From contig JALWSS010000071.1 in the NCBI GenBank assembly GCA_026993525.1, positions 1-64,000 on the forward strand: a DNA stretch of 64,000 nt. The letters are read 5' to 3'. Below are positions 1 to 7,493 of this stretch, one piece after another. Origin of the DNA: Saprospiraceae bacterium. Its GTDB lineage: Bacteria; Bacteroidota; Bacteroidia; Chitinophagales; Saprospiraceae. The notes below the pieces were generated by a model. It was not told where the DNA came from. It searched no databases and worked only from the letters and a program-made list of their open reading frames with translations. Both the position numbers and the translations under genes were made by a program. Each line of letters begins with the position of its first letter. Position 1 is the first letter of the stretch.

Positions 1-547
1 TGGTAGGCCAGCGGTAGGGGTGTTTTTTGTACGCCCGTTTGAGACATTCTTCCAGTACGGTGCCGTAGGGTTGGTTGTCCACGCGTTGTCTTCTTTCCTC
101 TTTCACCACCTGGCGCTGGGTCTCGATGCCCTTTTGTTCAACTTTGGCATGCAACATCCTTTCTGACTCCAGCCAAAGGCCGAGGGCTAGCTGGTTGGAA
201 GGCAGCACTTCGTAATAGAAAGTTCTGTCAAAGGAGGTATTGGCGTTGTTGTAGCCGCCGGCTTTCTGGATGTAATCGTCAAATTCGCCTCTGGCAACAT
301 TCTCCGAACCTTCAAACAACAGGTGCTCGAAAAAGTGGGCGAATCCGGTTCGGTCCGGCTGCTCGTTCTTTGAACCAACGTGGTACAGCACACTGATGGC
401 CACGATGGGCGTGGAATGATCTTCGTGCAGGATGACGTGAAGGCCGTTGGGCAGGTCATACTCCACGAATTCGATCTTGTTTTGTGCGGATGAAATACTT
501 GAAATGAGCAATAAACAGGCAAGGGTTAGAAGCTGAATGACTTTCAT
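1..547 (-). CDS. M16 family zinc peptidase, N-terminal part (cut by window edge)
   Basis: The reading frame begins at ATG 547 and runs leftward off the window, giving 182 residues. It opens with a Sec signal peptide (MKVIQLLTLACLLLISSISS, then AQ), so the product is exported to the periplasm or outer membrane. The inverted zinc motif HxxEH of the M16 (insulinase/pitrilysin/processing peptidase) family is present as HFFEH inside GFAHFFEHLLFEGSENV, around residues 71-75. It is followed by the conserved YNNANTSFDRTFYYEVLP stretch and an ESERM segment with the third zinc-ligand region. Family members usually have about 400-950 residues, so most of the protein lies outside the window. It is divergent from ribD. 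The family assignment is secure; the substrate is not known. Confidence 0.9.
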   Translation of the reverse strand, partial: MKVIQLLTLACLLLISSISSAQNKIEFVEYDLPNGLHVILHEDHSTPIVAISVLYHVGSKNEQPDRTGFAHFFEHLLFEGSENVARGEFDDYIQKAGGYNNANTSFDRTFYYEVLPSNQLALGLWLESERMLHAKVEQKGIETQRQVVKEERRQRVDNQPYGTVLEECLKRAYKKHPYRWPT

Positions 548-741
548 AGATGATTGGATTTTTTTTCTCACGGCTTCACTGACAAAGCCGGCTGCGAATT
601 TCAGGAAAACCCCTGAGAGGTATAATGTTGTTTATTGCTTTTTGCAAAGCCTTAGACGAATGTCAGCATTGTTTCCATCAATGGCAGCATGCAGCTTTTT
701 CTTTTCTCCTCGCTGCGCAACGGGGCAAACAGGAATGCCTT

Positions 742-749
742 TACATTTG
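742..749 (+). promoter_or_regulatory. TAnnTTTG -7 box upstream of ribD
   Basis: TACATTTG matches the Bacteroidota primary sigma factor -7 consensus. It lies only 4 bases before the chosen ribD start, so the leader would be extremely short, or translation may begin at the in-frame ATG at 769 or 775. Confidence 0.45.
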
Positions 750-753
750 CCCG

Positions 754-1842
754 ATGGATGCCAAAGAAATGTACATGCGAAGGTGCTTTGAACTGGCCAG
801 GCTGGGGGAGGGCTTCACGGCTCCCAATCCGATGGTTGGGGCTGTGCTGGTTCACAACGGAAGGATCATTGGAGAAGGGTACCACGCCAGCTACGGGCAG
901 GCCCATGCAGAAGTGAATGCCGTGGGCAGTGTACAACCCGATGACAAAAATCTGATACCCCAGTCAACCCTTTATGTATCCCTGGAGCCCTGTTGCATTC
1001 ACGGGCGTACACCGCCCTGTACCAGCCTGATCCTGCAGGAGAAAATACCGGAAGTGGTGGTGTCGGTTCTTGATTACACCGCAGAAGTCAGGGGAAAAGG
1101 CCTCGAGCTGTTGCGAAGCGAAGGAGTAAAAGTGACTGCCGGGGTTTTGGCTGAGGAAGGCGCGGAGTTGTCAATTGTCCGAAACACCTTTGTTGCGAAG
1201 CGAAGGCCGTTTATCGCCTTGAAATATGCCCGGAGCAAGGATGGTTTCATGGGAGTTCGGGGGCGGCAGGTTTGGATTTCGAACCGTTATTCCAGGCGGC
1301 TTTCCCACAAATTGCGCAACCGGTTTGATGCCATCCTCGTCGGAACCAACACGGCCCTCACCGATGACCCTTCACTGGACAACCGGCTGTGGTACGGAAC
1401 CTCTCCGGCAAAGGTCTTGCTGGACAGAAACCTTCGGGTGCCTCCAGAATCCAAACTGTTCCACACACCGGGCAAGACCCTCGTGGTTTGCGAAGCGATG
1501 CCGGACAGGCACAGCTATCCTGAACAGGTTGAATTCATCAGGTGCGCTTTTGATACCGAATTGCCGGGTTCACTGCTGCAAAATCTGGCCGGCAGAAACA
1601 TCAGCTCCCTGCTGGTTGAGGGCGGTGCTGTCACATTGAATCATTTCATTGACCAGGGCCTCTGGGATGAAGCCTGGATATTCACTTCGAACCACAGGCT
1701 GGGTGAGGGCATCCAGGCACCACCCCTGGCCGGTGTCGAAGTTTCCGGATTTCAACTGGGCAGTGACCGGATTACCGTCCTGCACGCCATTTCCCGAAGG
1801 AAATTTTCTGCCGAGATAGCCCGGCTTTCGGCTTGCAGTTAA
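754..1842 (+). CDS. ribD: Bifunctional riboflavin deaminase/reductase RibD
   Basis: This 362-residue enzyme deaminates and then reduces the pyrimidine intermediate in riboflavin synthesis in the cytoplasm. The N-terminal deaminase half carries the zinc/proton-shuttle motif HAE (51-53) and EPCCIHGRTPPC (78-89), giving ligands His51, Cys80 and Cys89, preceded by the conserved APNPMVGAVLV. The C-terminal half, from about residue 149 (RRPFIALKYARSKDG), is the RibD reductase domain with DAILVGTNTALTDDPSL. The open frame extends upstream to 625, but that extension does not resemble the family, and MDAKEMYMRRCFELA from 754 matches the usual RibD N-terminus. No other riboflavin gene is adjacent. Confidence 0.95.
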   Translation: MDAKEMYMRRCFELARLGEGFTAPNPMVGAVLVHNGRIIGEGYHASYGQAHAEVNAVGSVQPDDKNLIPQSTLYVSLEPCCIHGRTPPCTSLILQEKIPEVVVSVLDYTAEVRGKGLELLRSEGVKVTAGVLAEEGAELSIVRNTFVAKRRPFIALKYARSKDGFMGVRGRQVWISNRYSRRLSHKLRNRFDAILVGTNTALTDDPSLDNRLWYGTSPAKVLLDRNLRVPPESKLFHTPGKTLVVCEAMPDRHSYPEQVEFIRCAFDTELPGSLLQNLAGRNISSLLVEGGAVTLNHFIDQGLWDEAWIFTSNHRLGEGIQAPPLAGVEVSGFQLGSDRITVLHAISRRKFSAEIARLSACS

Positions 1843-1903
1843 ACTTTGTTTAAAGTAAGGGGCGTGGGTAAAACCTGCTGAGGGTGGTTTGTTTTTGATG
1901 TGC

Positions 1904-1911
1904 TATTTTTG
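1904..1911 (+). promoter_or_regulatory. TAnnTTTG -7 box upstream of the thioredoxin-fold gene
   Basis: TATTTTTG lies 28 bases before the ATG at 1939, the expected distance for a Bacteroidota promoter with a short leader. Confidence 0.6.
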
Positions 1912-1938
1912 CAACCTTCCTTCCAAAAAGTTCAGACA

Positions 1939-2493
1939 ATGAAATTAGTGGCTGCCTTCCTGTTGGGAATCCTATCCATCGTTGCGCTTTCGTTTACCGG
2001 GCGAACAGCGTCTGTCAAAGCTGACGAGGCAGCCGGCATTCACTGGTACACCTGGGAACAAGCCATCGAAATGTCGAAGGTGCGCAAGCGCAAGATCATG
2101 GTGGATGTTTACACCCAGTGGTGTGGCTGGTGCAAGCGAATGGATAAAACCACCTTTGCCAACAAGGCAGTGGTTTCCTACCTGAACAGTCATTATTACC
2201 CCATCAAGTTTGATGCGGAGACCAAAGCAGACATTGAATTCAAGGGCAAGACCTACCGTTTCGTGAAAAACGGCATGCGCGGCTACCACGAGCTCGCCGC
2301 TGAGATCACCAGAGGCCGTTTGAGTTATCCCACCATTGTTTTCCTCGATGAAAATTTTGAAGTCATTCAATCCATCCCGGGCTACCGGGAGCCGCTTGAA
2401 TTTGAGCAGATCATTACCTATTTCGGAACCAACTCCCACAAAAAACTGCCCTGGGAAAAGTACCGAAGGGAATACAAGCCCATTTCCAACTGA
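1939..2493 (+). CDS. Exported thioredoxin-fold protein with CGWC motif
   Basis: The 184-residue protein starts with a hydrophobic signal peptide (MKLVAAFLLGILSIVALSF), so it is secreted to the periplasm or anchored in the membrane. A thioredoxin-like domain follows, with VDVYTQWCGWCKRMD. The redox pair is Cys62-Cys65, in the CxWC context common to the thioredoxin_7/SoxW-like group of Bacteroidota. The cis-proline region is GRLSYPTIVFLDEN. The start at 1939 was chosen over the upstream in-frame 1900 codon because it begins the signal peptide and follows a good -7 box. The role is probably periplasmic disulfide or cysteine reduction; the partner is unknown. Confidence 0.85.
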   Translation: MKLVAAFLLGILSIVALSFTGRTASVKADEAAGIHWYTWEQAIEMSKVRKRKIMVDVYTQWCGWCKRMDKTTFANKAVVSYLNSHYYPIKFDAETKADIEFKGKTYRFVKNGMRGYHELAAEITRGRLSYPTIVFLDENFEVIQSIPGYREPLEFEQIITYFGTNSHKKLPWEKYRREYKPISN

Positions 2494-2512
2494 CCTTTCT
2501 ACCGCTGATGAC

Positions 2513-2520
2513 TACATTTG
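2513..2520 (+). promoter_or_regulatory. TAnnTTTG -7 box for xseA-xseB
   Basis: TACATTTG lies 19 bases upstream of the xseA ATG at 2539. It favours that start over the upstream in-frame TTG, which overlaps the box itself. Confidence 0.65.
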
Positions 2521-2538
2521 CCGACAATATCCAACGGC

Positions 2539-3780
2539 ATGAGTCAAGCTCCCGGCAAATCCAACTGCTACTCCCTTTTCGACCTGAACGAGTACATCCG
2601 GCAGGTACTGGCCCTCAATTTTGCTGCGCCGGTTTGGGTGCAGGCTGAGGTGATGCAGGCCAAATTCTCCAGAGGGCATTGTTACCTCGACCTGATCCAG
2701 AAGGGTGAGAATGAGGGCGATGTACTGGCTCAGGCTCAGGGGGTGATCTGGGCCCGGCAGTTTTTTTCTCTCCAGTCGAAATTGGGTCCTTCGCTGGAAT
2801 CCCTGTTGCAGCCAGGTACTGAAGTCCAGCTACTGGTGGAGGTTTCTTTTCATGAGCGCTATGGCCTGAAACTGAATGTGCTGGACATGGATGAATCTTA
2901 CACATTGGGACGACTGGAGTTGCAACGCAGAAAAACCATCGAAAAGCTGCACAAGGCCGGTTTGCTGGAACGCAATAAAATGCTGCCTGTGCCGCCGGTA
3001 ATTCAGCGAATAGCCGTCATTTCTTCGGCTGAGGCAGCCGGGTACAAGGATTTCATCAACCAACTGGTGCACAACGCCTATGGCTATTCGTTTGAAACAG
3101 TCTTGTTTCCTTCGGCAATGCAGGGGGCGAAAGTGGTTGGGGAACTCACCAGACAACTTGAAAAAATCAAACCCGGGAAGTTCGACGTGGTGGTGGTCAT
3201 TCGCGGTGGAGGTGCGAAGCTTGATTTGTCTGCATTTGACGTTTATGAACTCTGTGAAACAGTTGCAAATTTTCATCTTCCGGTGCTGACCGGCATTGGC
3301 CACGAAGTGGACGAAACCGTGCTCGATATGGTGGCGGCCAGATCCTTGAAAACACCCACCGCCGTGGCCGAATACCTCATTCTTCACAATGCCCGCTTCG
3401 AGGCTGAATTGCTGGAAGCAGGCCGCAACATCCATCTACTGGCTACGGAGCTGATACATGGCAATCAAAAGCGAGTGGAGAATACCGGCCAATTGCTCCA
3501 TGCCGAGTACCGGCGGGCAGTTCAGAACCAGGAGCTGATGCTGCAATTCATTGAAAAAGAGTTGCCTGTGGCAGTAAAGAACCTGTTCAATTCTTCTCAC
3601 CAGAAGATGGATGCCCTGGAGGCCCGGCTTACCCTGCTCGATCCGGTTTCGGTGCTGAAACGGGGTTTCGCCATGGTTCAGAAAAACGGGAAACTGGTGA
3701 GCAGTGCCGTCCAGTTGAAAACAGGCGACGAAATGGAAACCGTTTTTGCCGACGGAAAAGTCAAAAGCACCGTTAACTGA
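2539..3780 (+). CDS. xseA: Exodeoxyribonuclease VII large subunit
   Basis: This 413-residue protein is the catalytic subunit of ExoVII, which degrades single-stranded DNA to oligonucleotides in both directions. An N-terminal OB-fold (YSLFDLNEYIRQVL through roughly residue 110) binds DNA. The central nuclease domain has the family signatures VIRGGGAKLDLSAFD and GIGHEVDETVLDMVA. The C-terminal third is predicted to be helical, and then LLDPVSVLKRGFAMVQKNG, typical of XseA, closes the protein. The small subunit follows after 5 bases, forming a two-gene operon. Confidence 0.96.
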   Translation: MSQAPGKSNCYSLFDLNEYIRQVLALNFAAPVWVQAEVMQAKFSRGHCYLDLIQKGENEGDVLAQAQGVIWARQFFSLQSKLGPSLESLLQPGTEVQLLVEVSFHERYGLKLNVLDMDESYTLGRLELQRRKTIEKLHKAGLLERNKMLPVPPVIQRIAVISSAEAAGYKDFINQLVHNAYGYSFETVLFPSAMQGAKVVGELTRQLEKIKPGKFDVVVVIRGGGAKLDLSAFDVYELCETVANFHLPVLTGIGHEVDETVLDMVAARSLKTPTAVAEYLILHNARFEAELLEAGRNIHLLATELIHGNQKRVENTGQLLHAEYRRAVQNQELMLQFIEKELPVAVKNLFNSSHQKMDALEARLTLLDPVSVLKRGFAMVQKNGKLVSSAVQLKTGDEMETVFADGKVKSTVN

Positions 3781-3785
3781 AACAA

Positions 3786-3977
3786 ATGAGCAAGAAAAAA
3801 CCTGCGTACGAGTCAGCATTGAAGGAACTCCAGGAAATTCTGGCCCAGCTACAGGATCAGCAAGTCAGCGTGGATGAGCTGTCCGCCAAAGTGAAACGGG
3901 CAGCCGAATTGATCAAATTTTGCCGTGAAAAGCTCCGGGAAGTGAAAGATGAAACGGATAAACTTTTTGAGGAATAA
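3786..3977 (+). CDS. xseB: Exodeoxyribonuclease VII small subunit
   Basis: The 63-residue protein has the XseB pattern: YESALKELQEILAQLQ, then a helical segment with VSVDELSAKVKRAAELIKFC and a KLREVKDET tail. It lies 5 bases after xseA, and the two are surely co-expressed. Several XseB chains wrap the helical tail of XseA in the holoenzyme. Length and order are ordinary for the family. Confidence 0.93.
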   Translation: MSKKKPAYESALKELQEILAQLQDQQVSVDELSAKVKRAAELIKFCREKLREVKDETDKLFEE

Positions 3978-3979
3978 GA

Positions 3980-4014
3980 AAGCGGCTGGAGTCGGTATTC
4001 AACCCCAGCCGCTT
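3980..4014. terminator. Hairpin between convergent xseB and the M43 peptidase gene
   Basis: AAGCGGCTGG (3980-3989) pairs with CCAGCCGCTT (4005-4014), followed by a short T-rich run on the plus strand. It could end transcription from both sides. Confidence 0.7.
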
Positions 4015-4036
4015 CTTTGACTTTGTGGTTTGCTGA

Positions 4037-5542
4037 TTATTCAACCACTACCAAACGCTTAGTATCCACGGCGTCTTCTGCCCGGATGCTGACCAGGTAC
4101 ATGCCGGCGGGAAGCTTACCCGGCGACAACTCCACGTCGGTTTGTCCGGGGGCAACTTTGACGCCCGTTTTGCTGTACACCGCTTGTCCGGTCAATGTTC
4201 TGACAATGACATCCATCTCCACCGGTTTGGTGGTCTTTGTACTTACGAAGAAACGCTGTGTACCGCTGACCGGATTGGGGAAAACGCTCCAGCTTTCCAA
4301 TCCCAGTTCTTCTACCGTTGCACTGAAAATCTCATCACCCGTTTTGAAAATTTTCTGGGTGGAGTAGTTGGCGCAGGTGTAGTATTCGTTGAAGGCCATC
4401 ACCTTCCAGATGTAGCCTTTGTTGGGCTCGAGGTCTGTCAACAACAGGCTGTTGTCCTCAACGATGTAGGTCCGGGTGCCAAAGGAGGCATTGGAGATTT
4501 CCAGGAGGTAATAATCGGCTCCCGGCACTTCGCTCCACTCCAGTTCAACGTGGTTGTAGGTTGGAATTTCTTCATTTTGCGAAGGTGAGATTACAGAGGG
4601 TGACTGGTTGATCTCTGTGAGGTTTGGGGTGTAATTGGGCCGCACATAGTTGCGGTTGGAGCTGAACAGGCTGTTTTGAATTTCCTGTTTCTGATCGTCG
4701 GAAAAATGGTAGGAACTGCACCCGAAGTGGTAGTTCATGATGTTTTCCTTGTCGGGGTCCAGCAACTGGCCATTCGGGTCTTTGGCGTTCAGGTTGTATG
4801 TGCAATTTCCCGAAGGGAACATATAATCAGCAGGCGTATCGCAGATGCCGTCGCCGGCGATTTCACAGTTGCTGCCGTTCACCAGTTCGTTCAGGGTCTG
4901 GCCATCCGGGGCCATGGTGCCCACCGGATTTCCGTGAATGTTGGGATCCCAGCCTCCGCTTGACTCCCAGCCGTGAAAAGGGTGGGGCAGGCTAAAAAAG
5001 TGACCGACCTCGTGGGCCAATACCCGGACGTCAGAAACATAGGCACTGGTTGCTACGATCCAGTCGTTGCCGCCGGGCCCTGCCGGAGGTTGGTAATAGG
5101 CGGCAGCATCATCGGCTTCGTTGGTGACGAAAACGTTGATGGCATTGTACTGCATCAGGTTCTTAATGGCCGTTGAGCCGCCAAAGCCGGTGGGGTTGGT
5201 GTAAACCGTGGTGGAGTTGTAGTAATAGAATTCCGACAGGTAAAACTGGATGTCCTGGTCGGCGTATTGCTCGTTGAGGTTGCACAGGGCCTGCAGGGCC
5301 AGCCTTTCGTTTGGGCGGCCACTGCCATCGCTTTTTGCAACGAGGATGAATCGAACGGGAACGTAAGTGACCGCATTCCTGGGAAAGACGAAATCCCGCA
5401 TTTCCAGGCGGTTTTGGAGCATTTGCTGTTTGACCGCCTCAACATCCCTTGTTCCACATAAATGGATGGGTTGTTGTGCCTGAAGCGCGGCCGTGAGCAA
5501 TATCCCGAGAGATAACGTGAGCGTGATGAACCTTTTGATCAT
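4037..5542 (-). CDS. Secreted M43-type metallopeptidase with T9SS C-terminal domain
   Basis: The protein has 501 residues from the chosen ATG at 5542, which begins a clean signal peptide (MIKRFITLTLSLGILLTAAL, then QAQ). The catalytic zinc motif is HEVGHFFSLPH (177-187), with a Met-turn region ENIMNYH downstream, as in M43 pappalysin/cytophagalysin peptidases. Cysteines typical of the family flank it (GDGICDTPADY). A fibronectin-III-like segment (YNHVELEWSEVPGADYYLLEI) precedes a C-terminal sorting domain with VFPNPV and LPAGMYLVSI, so the enzyme is probably carried across the outer membrane by the type IX system. The zinc motif has Ser where many M43 members have Gly. The substrate is unknown. 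Confidence 0.9.
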   Translation of the reverse strand: MIKRFITLTLSLGILLTAALQAQQPIHLCGTRDVEAVKQQMLQNRLEMRDFVFPRNAVTYVPVRFILVAKSDGSGRPNERLALQALCNLNEQYADQDIQFYLSEFYYYNSTTVYTNPTGFGGSTAIKNLMQYNAINVFVTNEADDAAAYYQPPAGPGGNDWIVATSAYVSDVRVLAHEVGHFFSLPHPFHGWESSGGWDPNIHGNPVGTMAPDGQTLNELVNGSNCEIAGDGICDTPADYMFPSGNCTYNLNAKDPNGQLLDPDKENIMNYHFGCSSYHFSDDQKQEIQNSLFSSNRNYVRPNYTPNLTEINQSPSVISPSQNEEIPTYNHVELEWSEVPGADYYLLEISNASFGTRTYIVEDNSLLLTDLEPNKGYIWKVMAFNEYYTCANYSTQKIFKTGDEIFSATVEELGLESWSVFPNPVSGTQRFFVSTKTTKPVEMDVIVRTLTGQAVYSKTGVKVAPGQTDVELSPGKLPAGMYLVSIRAEDAVDTKRLVVVE

Positions 5543-5598
5543 TGGAGAAAAAAATTGGTAAAGATAAATCTGTAACAATCGGTGAGCCTTGAGGTTTG

Positions 5599-5606
5599 CA
5601 AAGGTA
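5599..5606 (-). promoter_or_regulatory. TAnnTTTG -7 box for the M43 peptidase gene
   Basis: On the minus strand the sequence reads TACCTTTG, about 57 bases before the ATG at 5542. Confidence 0.6.
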
Positions 5607-5762
5607 ATCCAAAATCTTTGGCAGCTGTGTCTTTAGGCTGTCAATTGTAATGCCAGCAACAATCTTCGAAAAGAAATGTAGTGCTGAGAACAATTGGCAA
5701 TTCGTTGACCAAGATCAATGATTGCCATTGCGAAGAGAAAGCTTTGTTGATCGCGAAATCTC

Positions 5763-5770
5763 TACATTTG
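5763..5770 (+). promoter_or_regulatory. TAnnTTTG -7 box for mdh
   Basis: TACATTTG lies 62 bases before the mdh ATG. It is divergent from the peptidase promoter. Confidence 0.6.
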
Positions 5771-5832
5771 CGCCGCAAAACCGGCCCTGCGCCGGATAGC
5801 TCTGAAACCTTCACCAAATCCAAATAAAAATC

Positions 5833-6765
5833 ATGAATAAAGTAACTGTGATTGGCGCCGGAAACGTAGGTGCAACCTGTGCCAATGTGCTGGCGCACAA
5901 AGATATTGTCAAAGAGGTTGTGTTGCTCGATATCGTTGGTAACCTCGCCAAAGGCAAAGCCCTCGATTCCTGGCAGCAGGCCCCGATAGACCACTACAGC
6001 ACCCACCTGACGGGTACCGATGACTATGCGGCTACTGCTGACAGTGACATCGTGGTGATCACTGCCGGGGTGCCCCGCAAACCCGGCATGAGCCGCGACG
6101 ACCTCATCTCCACCAATGCCAAAATCGTTAACTCAGTTACGGAGAGTATCATGAAATACTCTTCCAACCCCATCATCATCGTGGTTTCAAATCCACTGGA
6201 CGTGATGACCTACGCCAGTTGGAAAAGCTCCGGTCTTGACAGCAGCCGGGTGATGGGTATGGCCGGAATCCTCGATACCGCCCGCTACCGTGCATTCTTG
6301 GCCGAGGCACTCAACGTTTCACCGAAGGACATCCAGGCCGTGCTGATGGGGGGCCACGGAGATACCATGGTGCCGCTGCCGCGTTACACAACCGTGTCCG
6401 GTATTCCCCTGACCGAATTGCTCGATGCGGAAACCATCGAAAAGATCGTCAACAGAACCCGTGTGGGGGGCGGCGAACTGGTTCAACTGATGGGCACCTC
6501 AGCATGGTACGCTCCGGGTGCCGCAGCCGCCCAAATGGTGGAAACCATCGTCAAAGACGAACACCGGATATTCCCCTGCTGCATCCGCCTGAACGGTGAA
6601 TACGGCCTGGAAAACATTTTCCTCGGCGTTCCGGTAAAACTCGGAAAGAACGGCATCGAGCAAATTATCGAGCTGGATCTGAATGAGGAAGAAATGCACT
6701 TGCTGAAAGCTTCCGCCGGCCACGTTGCAGCAGTGCGCGATGTTTTTGACAACATGAAACTCTGA
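5833..6765 (+). CDS. mdh: Malate dehydrogenase
   Basis: This 310-residue LDH-like malate dehydrogenase interconverts malate and oxaloacetate with NAD in the TCA cycle. The NAD-binding glycines are GAGNVGAT (residues 8-15), with the acidic D at the end of the second strand (VVLLDIV). The substrate loop RKPGMSRDDL supplies arginines, the second conserved region is VVSNPLDVMTY, and the catalytic histidine lies in MGGHGDTMVP. The length is standard. The gene stands alone with its own promoter and a 3' hairpin. Confidence 0.96.
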   Translation: MNKVTVIGAGNVGATCANVLAHKDIVKEVVLLDIVGNLAKGKALDSWQQAPIDHYSTHLTGTDDYAATADSDIVVITAGVPRKPGMSRDDLISTNAKIVNSVTESIMKYSSNPIIIVVSNPLDVMTYASWKSSGLDSSRVMGMAGILDTARYRAFLAEALNVSPKDIQAVLMGGHGDTMVPLPRYTTVSGIPLTELLDAETIEKIVNRTRVGGGELVQLMGTSAWYAPGAAAAQMVETIVKDEHRIFPCCIRLNGEYGLENIFLGVPVKLGKNGIEQIIELDLNEEEMHLLKASAGHVAAVRDVFDNMKL

Positions 6766-6790
6766 AATGAGGGCACTCCGTGCCCTCATT
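6766..6790 (+). terminator. Hairpin after mdh
   Basis: AATGAGGGCA (6766-6775) and TGCCCTCATT (6781-6790) form a perfect stem with a CTCCG loop, beginning right after the mdh stop. A closely similar hairpin follows typA at the far side of the second MITE-like copy. Confidence 0.7.
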
Positions 6791-6892
6791 GGTTTATTGA
6801 AGTTTATGAGAGTTTAGAGGGGTTGATCCCGATCCCGAATCAAGTTCGGGATCGGGAGGTTTATCCCGTCATTCGCCGGGAGGTTTAGAGGG

Positions 6893-7359
6893 CTATCGAT
6901 TACCCACAAATCCGTCATTCCGGTTCTGAGAGCTCTGACTCATGAAGTAACCGGGGCTTGAAAAAGCATTCCTTACCGCATCAAACATCTTGAAACCCCT
7001 TGTTTCCTGTCCGGCGGCCAGACGGGTAACGAGGGGTTAGCGGATTAACCTCCAATCACATCAAACATCTTTACAGAGCATCAGCATCAATGTCAAACCA
7101 CATCCCGGATTTGGTGCTAAGGCTATTCCTGATGTGATGTTTTGAATAGAAGTTAGATGTGTGTAGGGGTACTGGCAAGATTCCCGCCGTTACCTGCCTT
7201 GTCGGCAGACAGGAAACAGCGGGTTACAAGATGGCTGATGTCGCCACGGCTTTTTGCCACAGATTAGGCAACAGGGTATAAAATGTTTCTTTCACGATCA
7301 ATGAAGTCGGGTTGTAGAGGCATTTTCCGATGGGGTTGGGATTTGTGGGTAATCGATAG
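6893..7359. mobile_element. MITE-like element, copy 1 (21-bp terminal inverted repeats)
   Basis: The 467-bp element is bounded by a perfect 21-bp inverted repeat: 6893-6913 begins CTATCGATTACCCAC, and 7339-7359 is its exact reverse complement. No protein-coding frame is supported inside. The interior contains partly self-complementary segments (CATCAAACATCTT and related GATGTGATGTTTTG; TGTTTCCTGTCC and GACAGGAAACA), so it could fold strongly. An 11-bp direct repeat GGTTTAGAGGG abuts both ends (6882-6892 and 7360-7370), which could be a target duplication or part of the surrounding word repeats. A second copy in the same orientation is at 10587-11054. The rest of 6791-7459 holds palindromic intergenic words only. 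Confidence 0.75.
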
Positions 7360-7459
7360 GGTTTAGAGGGGTTTAGGATGGGGGGCAACCAACGGAACGG
7401 GCAGGCAAATCATCCAGGGGGGAGTAGCTGTTTGCAGGAGCCCCACCAACTAATATGCG

Positions 7460-7493
7460 AAAAGCCGGGCAAGGTCAATCTGTCCGGCTTTCT
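7460..7493 (-). terminator. Hairpin overlapping the stop of the GCS2-CBS gene
   Basis: AAAAGCCGGG (7460-7469) pairs with CCGGCTTTCT (7484-7493), and the stop codon lies in the loop. On the minus strand the stem ends in a short T run. Confidence 0.5.

Noticed and set aside
625-753. N-terminal extension of ribD
   Set aside because: The residues (Cys, His and Gln-rich) do not resemble RibD or a signal peptide, and the -7 box lies inside the extension.
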